A DNA stretch of 64,000 nt from Allobosea sp. BH3 (GCF_025499465.1 NZ_JAIMCA010000002.1:124001-188000), one strand, 5' to 3'; shown: positions 52,737 to 63,090, numbered from the stretch's first letter. Notes: generated from the letters alone by a model not told the origin. Numbers and translations are program-made.

Positions 52737-54152
52737 GTGCTGCACGTCTCCACCCGGGGTGAAGCCCCGGCGCTCAGCTTTTCCGATGCCCTGCTGACCG
52801 GGCTCGCCCGTGACGGCGGGCTTTACCTGCCGCAGAGCTGGCCTCAGCTTTCCACGAGCGAGATCGAAGGCTTTTCGGGCAAGCCCTACACGGCCGTGGC
52901 CGAGCGCGTGCTCGGCGCGCTCACCGATGGCGACATCGAGAGCGGCGCGCTCTCCGGCATGATCCGCGCGGCCTATTCCGGCTTCCGCCACCCTGCCATC
53001 TGCCCGCTGACGCAGATCGGCGACAACCTCTTCGTGCTGGAGCTGTTCCACGGCCCAACGCTCGCCTTCAAGGACGTGGCGATGCAGCTGCTCGGGCGGC
53101 TGATGGACCATGTGCTCGGCCAGCGCGGCCAGCGCGCCACCATCGTCGGCGCGACATCAGGCGACACCGGCAGCGCGGCCATCGACGCCTTCAAGGGGTT
53201 GAAGAGCGTCGATGTCTTCATCCTCTATCCGCAGGGCCGCGTCTCCGACGTGCAGCGCCGGCAGATGACCACGGTCGATGCGCCGAACGTCCACGCCATC
53301 GCCGTCGAAGGCACCTTCGACGACTGCCAGAACCTCGTGAAGGCGATGTTCAACCATCACGCCTTCCGCGACGAGATCGGGCTTTCCGGCGTGAACTCGA
53401 TCAACTGGGCGCGTATCGCGGCTCAGGCGGTCTATTACTTCACCTCGGCCGTCGCGCTCGGCGGGCCGGGGCGGAAGGTCTCCTTCTCGGTTCCGACCGG
53501 CAATTTCGGCGACATCCTCGCCGGCTGGGTGGCCAAGCAGATGGGCCTGCCGATGGAGCGGCTCGTCATCGCCACGAACAGCAACGACATCCTGACGCGC
53601 ACGCTCGAAACGGGCGTCTACGAGATGCGCGGCGTGGCGGCGACGACGTCGCCCTCGATGGACATCCAAATTTCCTCGAATTTCGAGCGGCTGCTTTTCG
53701 AGGCCCATGGCCGCGACGGCGCGGCGTTGCGCCGCCTGATGCAGTCCCTGACGCAGTCCGGCCGCTTCGAGATCGGGCCGGAGCCGCTCGCGCGCATCCG
53801 CGGCGAGTTCGATGCGGCGGCCCAGAGCGAGGACGAGGTCGCGGGCGAGATCCGGAAAAGCTGGACCGAAGCCGGTTACCTGCTCGATCCACACACCGCC
53901 ATCGGCGTCGGCGCGGCCCGGCAGGCGCTGAAGCACGACCCGGCGACGCCCATGATCGTGCTCGGAACGGCCCATCCCGCCAAGTTCCCGGCGGCGGTGA
54001 AGGCTGCGAGCGGCGTCGAGCCCGTGCTGCCGGCGCATCTTGCCGACCTGATGGAGCGGAAGGAGCGCCTGACGCTCCTGCCCAACGATCTCGCCGCAAT
54101 CGAAAATTTCGTGCGCGAGCATGCCCGCGCCGTACGTGGGGCGGCAGCGTGA
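52737..54152 (+). CDS. thrC: Threonine synthase
   Basis: 471 residues from GTG 52737. PLP enzyme converting O-phosphohomoserine to threonine. PLP Lys in HGPTLAFKDVAMQLL (about residue 110); TSGDTGSAAIDAF is the phosphate loop and SVPTGNFGDILAG the cofactor-binding stretch. N-terminus STRGEAPALSFSDALLTGLARDGGLY is the classical ThrC start, long form. Its stop overlaps the M16 protease GTG start as GTGA. Confidence 0.97.
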   Translation: MLHVSTRGEAPALSFSDALLTGLARDGGLYLPQSWPQLSTSEIEGFSGKPYTAVAERVLGALTDGDIESGALSGMIRAAYSGFRHPAICPLTQIGDNLFVLELFHGPTLAFKDVAMQLLGRLMDHVLGQRGQRATIVGATSGDTGSAAIDAFKGLKSVDVFILYPQGRVSDVQRRQMTTVDAPNVHAIAVEGTFDDCQNLVKAMFNHHAFRDEIGLSGVNSINWARIAAQAVYYFTSAVALGGPGRKVSFSVPTGNFGDILAGWVAKQMGLPMERLVIATNSNDILTRTLETGVYEMRGVAATTSPSMDIQISSNFERLLFEAHGRDGAALRRLMQSLTQSGRFEIGPEPLARIRGEFDAAAQSEDEVAGEIRKSWTEAGYLLDPHTAIGVGAARQALKHDPATPMIVLGTAHPAKFPAAVKAASGVEPVLPAHLADLMERKERLTLLPNDLAAIENFVREHARAVRGAAA

Positions 54153-55480
54153 ACGTCACCGGACCGGTCGAGGTCGCCGCTTCGGTGCGGCCGGAAGGGA
54201 TACACGACCCAGACGTCGCGCTGACCACCCTGCCCTCTGGGCTGCGCATCGTCTCGCAGCGCATGGATCATGCCGCGACAGTGTCGCTCGGCATCTGGAT
54301 CGGCGCCGGCGCGCGCGACGAGCTGCCGGATGAGCACGGTATCGCCCATCTGCTCGAGCACATGGCCTTCAAGGGCACGGCCCGGCGCAGCGCGCTGCAG
54401 ATCGCCGAGGAGATCGAGAACATCGGCGGCGACCTCAACGCCGCGACCAGCGTCGAATACACCTGCTACACCGCCCGCGTGCTCGGCTCCGATCTCAGCC
54501 TCGCCGTCGATATCCTCGCCGACATCCTCTCCTCCCCGGCCCTGACCGAGGAGGAGCTGAAGCGCGAGAAGGGCGTGATCCTGCAGGAGATCTCGGCAGT
54601 GCAGGACACCCCCGACGACCTCGTCTACGACCGTTTCCTGCAGGCGGCCTTCCCCGATCAGCCGATCGGCCGGCCGATCCTCGGCACGGCCAAGACCGTG
54701 AAGGGCTTCACGTCGGATGCGATCCGCGCCTATCTCGCGCGGAACTACCATGCCGGCAACATGGTGCTCGCCGCCTCCGGCGCGGTCGATCACGACGAAC
54801 TCGTGGCGCTTGCCCGCCAGCATCTCGCGAATCTGCCCGCCAGGCCCGCCCAGCCTCCCTTGCGGGAATCCGGTGAGTATCGCGGCGGCGAGGCGCGCAT
54901 CGGCAGCGACGAGGAGCAGGTCCATCTCGTGCTCGGCCTGCCCGGCCTGCCCTTCACGGGCGGCGCGCATTACCCGATGCAGATTTTCGCCTCGGTTCTC
55001 GGCGGCGGGCTGTCCTCGCGGCTGTTCCAGGAGGTGCGCGAGCAGCGCGGCCTCGCCTATGCGATTGACGCCTTCCACTGGCCCTTCTCCGATTGTGGGG
55101 TGTTCGGCATTGGCGCCGGCACCGCGCCGGAGGATGTCGGCGAGCTGATCGAGGTCGCGCTCGGCTGCCTGCGCCAGGCGGCGGAGGATGTCAGCGAGGT
55201 CGAGGTCGCCCGCGCCCGCGCCCAGATGAAGGTGGGGCTGCTCGCCTCCCTCGAAAGCCCCGGTGGCAAGCTGGAGCAGATGGCGCGGCAGGTGCTGATC
55301 TTCGGCCGGGCGATCCCGCGCGAGGAGTTGGCGGCGCGGCTCGACGCGGTGACGCTCGAGGATGTGCGCGCGGCCGGCCGTTCGCTGCTCGGCCACCAGC
55401 CGACCATCGCGGCCATCGGCCCGATCCACGGCCTGCCCCCGGCCAAGCGGCTGCGGCAGGCGGCCCGCGCGGCGGACTGA
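54149..55480 (+). CDS. M16 family zinc peptidase (mitochondrial processing peptidase-like)
   Basis: 443 residues from GTG 54149. Inverted zinc motif HLLEHMAFKGT (HxxEH, about residues 65-75) with the third ligand Glu further on in the ENIGGDLNAATSVEYTCY region. C-terminal non-catalytic half shows GGGLSSRLFQEVREQRGLAYAI. This single-chain PP-type peptidase is the bacterial relative of MPP beta; it sits next to thrC in many alphaproteobacteria. Substrates unknown. Translation is likely coupled to thrC through the GTGA overlap. Confidence 0.94.
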   Translation: MNVTGPVEVAASVRPEGIHDPDVALTTLPSGLRIVSQRMDHAATVSLGIWIGAGARDELPDEHGIAHLLEHMAFKGTARRSALQIAEEIENIGGDLNAATSVEYTCYTARVLGSDLSLAVDILADILSSPALTEEELKREKGVILQEISAVQDTPDDLVYDRFLQAAFPDQPIGRPILGTAKTVKGFTSDAIRAYLARNYHAGNMVLAASGAVDHDELVALARQHLANLPARPAQPPLRESGEYRGGEARIGSDEEQVHLVLGLPGLPFTGGAHYPMQIFASVLGGGLSSRLFQEVREQRGLAYAIDAFHWPFSDCGVFGIGAGTAPEDVGELIEVALGCLRQAAEDVSEVEVARARAQMKVGLLASLESPGGKLEQMARQVLIFGRAIPREELAARLDAVTLEDVRAAGRSLLGHQPTIAAIGPIHGLPPAKRLRQAARAAD

Positions 55481-55485
55481 ACGCG

Positions 55486-56085
55486 ATGGCTCTCTTCCGT
55501 TTCCCGAGCGAGCCGCCGAGCCGCCCGCTGATCCGGACGCAGAACCTCTTCCTGCGCGCGCCCGATGCCAGCGATTTCTCGTCCTGGGCGATGCTGCGGA
55601 TGGAGAGCCGCGATTTCCTGACGCCCTGGGAGCCGAGCTGGAACGAGGACGACCTCACCCGCAACTCCTTCCGGCTGCGCGCCAAGCGCGCGGCGCGCGA
55701 GATCGCCACCGACGAGGCCTACTCGCTCTTCATCTTCGAGGCGCATTCCGAGGCGCTGCTCGGCGGGCTTACGCTCGGGCTGATCCGGCGCGGTGTCGCC
55801 CAGGCCTGCACGCTCGGCTACTGGATGGGCAAGCGCCATGCCGGAAAGGGCCATATGACGGAGGCCGTGCGCGGCGCCGTGCGCTTCGCCTTCTCGGACC
55901 TGGCGCTGCACCGCGTCGAGGCCGCCTGCCTGCCGAACAACGAACCGTCGCGGCGGCTGCTGGAGCGGGTCGGCTTCCAGCATGAGGGACTGGCACGCGC
56001 TTATCTCAAGATCAACGGCGTGTGGGCCGACCACCTGCTCTACGCCGCGCTCTCCACCGATCCACAGGTCAGAGAGAGGCCGTGA
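55486..56085 (+). CDS. GNAT family N-acetyltransferase (RimJ/RimL-like)
   Basis: 199 residues from ATG 55486, five bases after the M16 stop. GNAT fold: [15 protein letters not shown] at the N-terminus, [23 protein letters not shown], the acetyl-CoA loop [12 protein letters not shown] (about residues 118-129) and [21 protein letters not shown]. This layout resembles ribosomal-protein N-terminal acetyltransferases such as RimJ; the actual target is unknown. Its stop overlaps the next gene by GTGA. Confidence 0.92.
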   Translation: MALFRFPSEPPSRPLIRTQNLFLRAPDASDFSSWAMLRMESRDFLTPWEPSWNEDDLTRNSFRLRAKRAAREIATDEAYSLFIFEAHSEALLGGLTLGLIRRGVAQACTLGYWMGKRHAGKGHMTEAVRGAVRFAFSDLALHRVEAACLPNNEPSRRLLERVGFQHEGLARAYLKINGVWADHLLYAALSTDPQVRERP

Positions 56086-59000
56086 ACGCGGCGGCCAGCC
56101 AAGCCTCCGCTCCGCCTTGCCCTCGCCACGAGGGGCCGGTAGGGATGGTTCCAATTCGAACGATCATCTTACGTCTGTCAGCCGAGCACCGCTTGTCCAT
56201 TTCCGAGCGCATCCTCCGGATCGGTCTTGCCGTCGCCGGCCTTGCCCTGTGGCTCAGCCTCGGGGCGGTGACACCTGCTGCCGCGGTCGACGCGGTGCGG
56301 GTGCCGGTCGATGTGCCGGTGATCGACCTCACCAATGTCGTCGAACGCAACAAATCCGACGGCGACGTCATCCAGATCTCGACTGCACCGGGGCCGGACG
56401 GCATCGTCCGGCGGATCGCGGTCAGGGCGCGCGAATCGGGCGCAAGGCCGGACTGGATCGTCTTCGCGCTGACCAACGATTCCGACGAGCAGATCGACCG
56501 GCTGCTGGTTGCGCCCTTCCACAGGCTGATCGGCTCCGGCGTGGTCTGGCCCGATCTCGGCGACCGGCGCATCGAGGCGGTGACGGCGAGCCAGGGCCTC
56601 TCGCCCGACCGCGAGCCCAGCCCCGATGCCGACGTCTTCCTGATCACGCTCGACCCCGGCACGACCGTAACCTTCGTGGCGGAGCTCAAATCGCCGAACC
56701 TGCCGCAGCTCTATCTCTACGAGGCCGAAGCCTACCGGCAGAAGACCAACGGGCTGACGCTCTACAAGGGCATCATCATCGGCATCGCCGGCCTGCTCGC
56801 GCTGTTCCTGACCATCATCTTCGTGGTCAAGGGCGCGGTCATCTTCCCGGCGGCGGCGGCGCTCGCCTGGGCGGTTCTGGCCTATGCCGGTCTCGATTTC
56901 GGCTTCTTCCAGCGGCTTTTCCCGCTCACGCCTGCGATCGAGCGGATCTACCGGGCAGGCGCGGAGGTCGTGCTGGCCGCAACCCTGCTCGTCTTCCTCT
57001 TCGCCTATCTCAACCTTCAGCGCTGGCATGTGCGCTACGGCCATGTCACCGCGATCTGGATTCTCGGGCTCATCGGCCTGATCGGTCTTGCCGTCTTCGA
57101 TGCGCCGATGGCGTCCGGCATCGCGCGCATCTCGATCGCCGCCGTCGCGGCGGTGGGCTTCGTGCTCGTCGTGCATCTCGCCACGCATGGCTACGAGCGG
57201 GCGCTGATGCTGATCCCGACCTGGTTCCTGCTGGCGGTCTGGGTCACGGCGGCGAGCTTCACCGTGACCGGGCAGTTCCAGCGCGATCTGGTCGCGCCTG
57301 CCTTGCTGGGCGGGCTAGTTCTGATCGTGCTGCTGATCGGCTTCACCGTCATCCAGCACGCCTTCGCGGGCGGCGCGATCTCGCAGGGGCTGGTTTCGGA
57401 CACCGAGCGGCGCGCGCTGGCGCTCTCCGGCTCGGGCGATCTTGTCTTCGACTGGGACGTCAGCTCCGACAGGGTCTTCGTCTCGCCGCAGATCGAGTCA
57501 CTGCTCGGCCTGCCCAAGGGCGCGCTCGACGGCTCGGCCGCGCGCTGGCTGGAGCACATGCATGTCGCCGACCGGGATCGTTACCGGGTGACGCTCGATG
57601 CCGTGCTGGAGCAGCGGCGCGGCAAGCTCAATCTCGACCTGCGCCTGCGCTCCGCCAACGGCGCCTATCACTGGTTCAACGTCAAGGCGCGGCCCGTCAT
57701 CGGGTCCGACGGCGAGGTCATCCGCGTCATCGGCACGCTCTCCGACGTCACCGAGCAGCGCACGGCGCAGGAGCGGCTGCTGCATGACGCCGTCCACGAC
57801 AACCTGACCGGCCTGCCCAACCGCAAGCTGTTCCAGGACCGGTTGGGGGCGATCTTCGGCTTCACCCGCGCCGACGACAACATCCGCCCGACCGTGCTCG
57901 TCATCGACGTCGACCGCTTCAAGCAGGTCAACGAATCGGTCGGCTTCTCGGCGGGCGACTCGATCCTGCTGACGCTGTCGCGCCGGCTTGGGCGGCTGCT
58001 CAGGGCGCAGGACACGCTCGCCCGCATCGGCGGCGACACCTTCGCGATGATCCTCGTTTCCGAGCGCGATCCGGAGCGTATCCTGGCGCTGGCGGAGTTG
58101 GTCCGGCGCGCCGTGTCGACGCCGATCACCTATGCCGAGCGGGAGATCGTACTGACGCCCTCGATCGGGCTTGCGTTGTTCGACCCCGCTCCCGCCGCCC
58201 GCAAGGACGACGCGCTGAAGAACGCCGAGCTCGCCATGGCCCATGCCAAGCGGCAGGGCGGCAACAAGATCGAGGTCTTCGTGCCGGCCATGCGGACCGA
58301 CCGCAACGACCGGCTGGCGCTGGAGAGCGATTTACGCCGGGCGATCGAGCGCAGCGAGATCCAGGTCATGTACCAGCCGATCGTCCGGCTGGAGGATCGC
58401 ACCATCGCCGGCTTCGAGGCTCTGGTACGCTGGGACCATCCGCGCGAAGGCCGGCTGATGCCGCAGGACTTCCTCGCCATCGCGGAGGAAACCGGGCTGA
58501 TCGTCGATCTCGGCGTCTATGTGATGGACCGGACCGCGCGCGAGCTCGAAGCCTGGCAGGCGGCGCTCGAAGTGGAGCCGCCGATCTTCGCCAGCGTCAA
58601 TGTCTCCAGCCGGCAGCTGCTGCGCCACGACCTGCTGCACGACGTGAAGACCGTGCTCGGCCGCCGGCGCGTGCTGCCTGGCACGCTGAAGCTCGAGATC
58701 ACCGAGAGCCTCGTGATGGAGAACCCGGAATATGCCTCGCAGATGCTGCAGCGCATCCGCGACCTCGGCGCCGGCCTGTCGCTCGACGATTTCGGCACGG
58801 GCTATTCCTCGCTCTCCTATCTGCAGCGCTTCCCCTTCGACACGATCAAGATCGACCAGAGCTTCGTCCGCCAGATGGGCAATGGCCGCCCGCCGGTGAT
58901 CCTGCGCTCGATCGTGCAGCTCGCCGCCGATCTCGGCATGGACGTTGTGGCGGAAGGGGCGGAGAGCGAGTCGGATGCGATCGAGCTCTACCAGCTCGGC

Positions 59001-59102
59001 TGCCAATACGCGCAGGGCTACATCTTCGGCCAGCCGATGACGGCGGCGGAAGCACGCCGCCTGATGGGTGCGGCCGCTGCTGCGGCGACGGAAGCGGCCT
59101 GA
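56082..59102 (+). CDS. Membrane PAS-GGDEF-EAL protein, probable c-di-GMP phosphodiesterase
   Basis: 1006 residues from GTG 56082 (GAGAGG upstream, GTGA overlap with the GNAT gene); ATG 56145 is an alternative. Order: one N-terminal helix (about 40-60), a periplasmic beta domain (to about 220), seven membrane helices (about 225-430, 7TMR-DISM-like), PAS (about 445-560), GGDEF (about 570-730), EAL (about 745-1000). The GGDEF signature is GGDTF (650-654), with NESVGF for ND-GH, so cyclase activity is unlikely. EAL residues look intact: FEALVRW (near 779), [35 protein letters not shown]. It probably degrades c-di-GMP in response to an envelope signal. Confidence 0.92.
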   Translation: MNAAASQASAPPCPRHEGPVGMVPIRTIILRLSAEHRLSISERILRIGLAVAGLALWLSLGAVTPAAAVDAVRVPVDVPVIDLTNVVERNKSDGDVIQISTAPGPDGIVRRIAVRARESGARPDWIVFALTNDSDEQIDRLLVAPFHRLIGSGVVWPDLGDRRIEAVTASQGLSPDREPSPDADVFLITLDPGTTVTFVAELKSPNLPQLYLYEAEAYRQKTNGLTLYKGIIIGIAGLLALFLTIIFVVKGAVIFPAAAALAWAVLAYAGLDFGFFQRLFPLTPAIERIYRAGAEVVLAATLLVFLFAYLNLQRWHVRYGHVTAIWILGLIGLIGLAVFDAPMASGIARISIAAVAAVGFVLVVHLATHGYERALMLIPTWFLLAVWVTAASFTVTGQFQRDLVAPALLGGLVLIVLLIGFTVIQHAFAGGAISQGLVSDTERRALALSGSGDLVFDWDVSSDRVFVSPQIESLLGLPKGALDGSAARWLEHMHVADRDRYRVTLDAVLEQRRGKLNLDLRLRSANGAYHWFNVKARPVIGSDGEVIRVIGTLSDVTEQRTAQERLLHDAVHDNLTGLPNRKLFQDRLGAIFGFTRADDNIRPTVLVIDVDRFKQVNESVGFSAGDSILLTLSRRLGRLLRAQDTLARIGGDTFAMILVSERDPERILALAELVRRAVSTPITYAEREIVLTPSIGLALFDPAPAARKDDALKNAELAMAHAKRQGGNKIEVFVPAMRTDRNDRLALESDLRRAIERSEIQVMYQPIVRLEDRTIAGFEALVRWDHPREGRLMPQDFLAIAEETGLIVDLGVYVMDRTARELEAWQAALEVEPPIFASVNVSSRQLLRHDLLHDVKTVLGRRRVLPGTLKLEITESLVMENPEYASQMLQRIRDLGAGLSLDDFGTGYSSLSYLQRFPFDTIKIDQSFVRQMGNGRPPVILRSIVQLAADLGMDVVAEGAESESDAIELYQLGCQYAQGYIFGQPMTAAEARRLMGAAAAAATEAA

Positions 59103-59112
59103 CCAGGGCGCC

Positions 59113-59207
59113 CGTCATTCTCGGGCGGAGCGAAGCTTCGACCCTACGAATCTCGGGACAAGAGGGCACTGGTTTCAGAGATGCTCGGGTCAAGCCCGCG
59201 CATGACG
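59113..59207. repeat. Composite REP-like element, copy 6
   Basis: CGTCATTCTCGGGC ... GAATCTCGGG, then GAGATGCTCGGGTC plus AAGCCCGCGCATGACG (one change breaks the right hairpin). Between convergent genes. Confidence 0.82.
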
Positions 59208-59215
59208 CCCGCTGC

Positions 59216-59827
59216 TCAGGCGTGCCCGGCTTCGCGTGAGAGGAAGGCCGGGTCGATGCCGATCTTGCCCAGCGCGCGCTGGTATTTGGTGTCGAGGCTT
59301 TCGTCGAAGAGCAGCTCGGCATCAGCAGCACAATGCAGCCAGCCATTCGACTGGATTTCGGCTTCGAGCTGCCCCGCCGCCCAGCCGGCATAGCCCAGCG
59401 CCAGCACCGCATTCTCCGGCCCGCTGCCGACAGCGATAGCGCGCAGGATGTCGAGCGTCGCGGTGAGGCAGATGCCGTCGTCGATCGGCAGCGTCGCCGA
59501 TTCCAGGAAGAAATCCGCGGTGTGCAGCACGAAGCCGCGCTTGGTCTCGACCGGGCCGCCGCGCAGCACCTGCATGCGCTCGGCCCGGCTCGGCAGGCGG
59601 ATCACCTCATCGGAGGGAATCACGTCGAGCTGAACCAGCAGGTCCGGGAATTTCGTGTCCGCGGCGGGCTTGTTGACGATGATGCCCATCGCCCCATCCT
59701 CGGAATGCGCGCAGACATAGACCACGCTGCGGCTGAAGCGCGTGTCGGCCATGCCGGGCATCGCGATCAGGCATTGCCCGTCGAGATAGCTGCGGCCGCC
59801 CAGACGTGGTTGTGAGCCGATCTTCAT
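59216..59827 (-). CDS. YqgE/AlgH family protein (DUF179)
   Basis: 203 residues. The DUF179 pattern is clear: [26 protein letters not shown] near the N-terminus, [26 protein letters not shown], and [18 protein letters not shown] towards the end. Cytosolic protein of unknown function, once linked to alginate regulation in Pseudomonas. Convergent with the EAL gene; divergent from the DsbD-domain gene across 289 bases. Confidence 0.93.
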   Translation of the reverse strand: MKIGSQPRLGGRSYLDGQCLIAMPGMADTRFSRSVVYVCAHSEDGAMGIIVNKPAADTKFPDLLVQLDVIPSDEVIRLPSRAERMQVLRGGPVETKRGFVLHTADFFLESATLPIDDGICLTATLDILRAIAVGSGPENAVLALGYAGWAAGQLEAEIQSNGWLHCAADAELLFDESLDTKYQRALGKIGIDPAFLSREAGHA

Positions 59828-60116
59828 CTGCGCATGCTAGAGTCTGTTAGGGATGATCGGCAAGGCATTCCATAGGTAAGCTTCGGCAGCCGCGCTTGAA
59901 GGCCCGCCGGCCATCGCGGCGCGCGGCGGCGATGCCCCGTCGATCACATTCGCGTGCGGCGGCTGGGAAGGCCGACCGCCCCACGCCACCTTCGCGATTG
60001 CGCCCCATTTCCACGCGAGGGTCCTGCTCCGCGCAAGGGATTCCAGATATCGCCGGAACTGGCGCAAGGAGCAGGTTTTGTTCGCATTTCGGCTTGGCAA
60101 CGGATAAGGCAAGGCG

Positions 60117-60995
60117 GTGAACCGAGTTTTTCCCCTGCTGGCCGCACCCCTGTTCGCCTGGGCGCCTTTCGCGCCGGGTACAGTCGCACTCGCGCAGGAG
60201 GCGTTCACGGAGGCCGCGACCTCGTCCTGGTCCACAAGCGAACACGCCAAGCTGCGCCTGATCGCCGGCCCGACCCTGCCGAGCGGCAAGCAGCGCATCG
60301 GCGTCGAGATCGTGATGTCGCCGGGCTACAAGACCTATTGGCGCAGCCCCGGCCAGTTCGGCGTGCCTCCCTCTTTCGACTGGACCGGCTCGTCCAATAT
60401 CGGCGGGCTCGACGTGCGCTGGCCGGTGCCGGAGCGCTTCCAGGATTCGGCGGGCTATTCCATCGGCTATGTCGGTGAGGTGGTGATCCCCGTCTCGGTG
60501 CAGCCGGTCGATCCCGCAAAGCCGGTGATGGTCGTGCTCAAGCTCGAATACGCCGTCTGCGACAAGATCTGCATTCCGGCCCGGGGCGAGGCCAGCCTGT
60601 GGCTGGAGCCCGGCGTCACGACCGTGACCTCTCCGCGGCTGGAAAGCTTCGAGGCCAAGGTGCCGGTGGCTGTGAAGCCCGGCACCCATAAGGAAAAGGC
60701 CTCGGTTGTCGAGGCAAAGCTCGACGACACGGTGGTCGATCCCGGATTGCGGCTGACGCTGCAGGTCCCGCCCGAGGGCAAGGTCGACGACATCTTCGTC
60801 GAGGGGCCGGGCATGTGGTCCTTCGGCAAGCCCCGGATGACGCCGCAGGCGGACGGCACCCTGGTCGCGCAGGTCCGGATCAACGAGCGGCCGAAGGGTG
60901 CGAGCGGGCAGATACCGCTGATCTTCACGATGCGCGGCCGGCCGAAGCCGGTCGAGACGCGGCTCGAACTCGATATCCCCGCCACGAAGCCGTAG
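60117..60995 (+). CDS. Periplasmic DsbD N-terminal-domain protein
   Basis: 292 residues from GTG 60117. Signal peptide to about residue 27 (TVALAQ). The body resembles the DsbD alpha domain / DsbC-corrector domain: GVEIVMSPGYKTYWRSPGQFGVPPSF, and the Cys pair in YAVCDKICIPARGEASL (about residues 150-165), which in DsbD takes electrons from the membrane domain. There is no membrane domain and no thioredoxin domain, so it needs a CcdA-type partner from elsewhere or serves as a stand-alone domain. The next gene is a peroxiredoxin, giving a loose thiol-redox context. Confidence 0.85.
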   Translation: MNRVFPLLAAPLFAWAPFAPGTVALAQEAFTEAATSSWSTSEHAKLRLIAGPTLPSGKQRIGVEIVMSPGYKTYWRSPGQFGVPPSFDWTGSSNIGGLDVRWPVPERFQDSAGYSIGYVGEVVIPVSVQPVDPAKPVMVVLKLEYAVCDKICIPARGEASLWLEPGVTTVTSPRLESFEAKVPVAVKPGTHKEKASVVEAKLDDTVVDPGLRLTLQVPPEGKVDDIFVEGPGMWSFGKPRMTPQADGTLVAQVRINERPKGASGQIPLIFTMRGRPKPVETRLELDIPATKP

Positions 60996-61045
60996 ATCAT
61001 CGCGCGTCCTGTCGGATGCGAAGTGGCGATCCACCCATTAGCTCC

Positions 61046-61093
61046 AGCATCGGGTCCTTCCGAAAAGTGGTTTCCACTTTTCGGTCCGATGCT
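61046..61093. repeat. CCGAAAAGTGG palindromic repeat
   Basis: Core CCGAAAAGTGG (61060-61070), TTT, CCACTTTTCGG (61074-61084), outer arms AGCATCGG (61046-61053) and CCGATGCT (61086-61093). A repeat type I recall from many Rhizobiales genomes. Confidence 0.85.
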
Positions 61094-61156
61094 CTAATCC
61101 CGTGCCGGGCGGCCGGGGATTTCGACCCGGCTGCGAGCTTCACGGAGAACTGGCGC

Positions 61157-61642
61157 ATGACGATCAAGGTTGGTGACAAGCTTCCTCAGGCGACGTTCCG
61201 CGTCATGACGGCCGACGGCCCGGCGCCGAAGACCACGGACGATCTGTTCAAGGGCCGCAAGGTCGTATTCTTCGCGGTGCCCGGCGCCTTCACGCCGACC
61301 TGCCACAAGAATCACCTGCCCGGCTATGTGGACAAGGCCGGCGCGATCAAGGCCAAGGGCGTCGACGCGATCCTGGTGACCTCGACCAACGACGTATTCG
61401 TGCTGGACGCCTGGGCGAAGGCGAGCGGCGCGGACGGCGCCCTCGAATTCCTTTCCGACGGCAACGCCGATTTCGCCAAGGAGATCGGCCTCAGCATGGA
61501 CGGCTCGGGCTTCGGCATGGGCACGCGCTCGAAGCGTTACTCGATGCTGGTCGAGGACGGCGTGGTGAAGTCCCTCAATATCGAGGAAGCACCCGGCAAG
61601 GCCGACATGTCCGGTGCCGAGACCATGCTCGGCCAGCTCTGA
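61157..61642 (+). CDS. Peroxiredoxin, Prx5 family
   Basis: 161 residues from ATG 61157. Reduces hydroperoxides with thiol donors. Peroxidatic Cys49 in VPGAFTPTCHKNHLPGY; no second conserved Cys near the end, so probably one-Cys and glutathione/glutaredoxin dependent as in other bacterial Prx5. SDGNADFAKEIGLSMDGSGFGMG and RSKRYSMLVEDGVV are typical. A terminator follows 22 bases after the stop. Confidence 0.96.
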   Translation: MTIKVGDKLPQATFRVMTADGPAPKTTDDLFKGRKVVFFAVPGAFTPTCHKNHLPGYVDKAGAIKAKGVDAILVTSTNDVFVLDAWAKASGADGALEFLSDGNADFAKEIGLSMDGSGFGMGTRSKRYSMLVEDGVVKSLNIEEAPGKADMSGAETMLGQL

Positions 61643-61663
61643 GCCTTTGACGACAATGTTCTG

Positions 61664-61695
61664 AAGCCCGCGCGGTGCTGCCGCGCGGGCTTTTT
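61664..61695 (+). terminator. Rho-independent terminator of the peroxiredoxin gene
   Basis: AAGCCCGCGCGG (61664-61675), loop TGCTG, CCGCGCGGGCTT (61681-61692), with the T run to 61695. Confidence 0.92.
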
Positions 61696-61742
61696 CATTA
61701 GCATGGGGCCGACCCGTTCGGCGCAGTGAGTGTTCCGACTGG

Positions 61743-62927
61743 CTATTGCAGATCGGCAAAGGCGTTCTTCAGACGCTCCACGGCTTCCCGCACGACATCT
61801 CGCTGCGTCGCTATGTTGAACCGGAGGAAGCTCTGGCCGCCCTTTCCGAAGGTCGGGCCATGATTGACCGCGATGCGTGCCTGCTTCTCGACCCGCCGTG
61901 TGAACTCGGCCGCCTCCATTCCGGTCCCGGCAAAGTCCACCCAAGCGAGATAGGTGGCTTCGAGCGCCATCGAGCGCAGCCCCGGGATCGCATTCACCCC
62001 TTCGTCGAAGAGACGGCGATTGCCGTCGATATAGCCCTTCAGCGCATCGACCCAGGCTGCGCCCTCAGGGCTGTAAGCTGCGGTCGCCATGGCCATGCCG
62101 AAAGAGTTCGGGGAGATGCCCATTGCGCTCAGGCGTCGCTGGAAGCGGCCCCGCAATCCCTCGTCCGGAATGATGACGTTACCGATATGCGCGCCGGCAA
62201 TGTTGAAGGTCTTGGTCGTCGCCGTCATCATGACGAGCCGATCCAGGACCTCCGGTGCCGCGAGCGGCATGACCATGTGCTTCTGGCCGGGCATGAGCAG
62301 GTCATGATGAATCTCGTCCGAGACGAGGATGAGATCGTGGCGTTCGCAGAAGGCCGCGATTTGCTGCAGTTCGTCGCGCGACCAGACGCGCCCGCCCGGG
62401 TTATGCGGCGAACAGAGGATCAGCATCCGTTCGTTGCCGCTCATCAGGGCGTCCCAGCCCGGGACGTCGAGGACATAGCGCCCATCTTCCACAGCAAGGG
62501 GGCATTCGACGACCTTCCGACCCGCAAAGGAAATCACGCGCGCAAAGGCGTGATAGACCGGTGTCATCAGGACGACGCCGTCGCCTGGCTGGGTAAAGGT
62601 ATCGACGCACAGCGCCGTACCGTTAACGAGGCCGTGGGTCGTGAAAATCGAGGACGCCGCGACGTCCCAATTGTGCCGATGCAACATCCACCAACGGATG
62701 GCCTCGATATAGGCTCGATCGTCGCCGAAATACCCATAGATGCCGTGCGTGGTCATGCCCTCCAGCGCAGCCTGAACGCAGGCAGGCGGCCGGAAATCCA
62801 TATCGGCAACCCACATGGAGATGCCGGAATCGGACGGCACCCCGTAGAGGCGCTCCATCATATCCCATTTGGCGGAGTGAGTGCCGCGGCGCTCGATCCG
62901 CTCGTCGAAGTTCGGAAGGCTGTTCAT
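61743..62927 (-). CDS. PatB/MalY-type PLP aminotransferase (putative C-S lyase)
   Basis: 394 residues. Fold type I PLP enzyme: WVADMDFRPPACVQAALEGM and HGIYGYFGDD at the N-terminus are PatB/MalY hallmarks, CSPHNPGGRVWSRDEL holds the conserved Asn, VSDEIHHDLLMPGQKH the Asp, and TATTKTFNIAG the PLP Lys (about residue 234). Such enzymes cleave cystathionine or related cysteine conjugates; substrate here is unproven. Monocistronic, divergent from the GNAT gene. Confidence 0.93.
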   Translation of the reverse strand: MNSLPNFDERIERRGTHSAKWDMMERLYGVPSDSGISMWVADMDFRPPACVQAALEGMTTHGIYGYFGDDRAYIEAIRWWMLHRHNWDVAASSIFTTHGLVNGTALCVDTFTQPGDGVVLMTPVYHAFARVISFAGRKVVECPLAVEDGRYVLDVPGWDALMSGNERMLILCSPHNPGGRVWSRDELQQIAAFCERHDLILVSDEIHHDLLMPGQKHMVMPLAAPEVLDRLVMMTATTKTFNIAGAHIGNVIIPDEGLRGRFQRRLSAMGISPNSFGMAMATAAYSPEGAAWVDALKGYIDGNRRLFDEGVNAIPGLRSMALEATYLAWVDFAGTGMEAAEFTRRVEKQARIAVNHGPTFGKGGQSFLRFNIATQRDVVREAVERLKNAFADLQ

Positions 62928-63090
62928 GGCAGATCGCAGCTCGGCGTAGATGGAATCGGCTAACGGAAGTCGGATATTCTAGCGGCGGCAGCCCCGCCGT
63001 TGAGTCTATTCTGCTGATCGATCCGATCGCTGCTTGTCATGAGACATGCCGCCACGGCGCAGCTAATTTATGCCGCGGAGGAACCTGCCT

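Noticed and set aside
62910..62925. GTTC-N8-GTTC near the start of the PatB-type gene as a LexA box
   Set aside because: Spacing is 8 instead of 7 and it lies at the start of the coding sequence.
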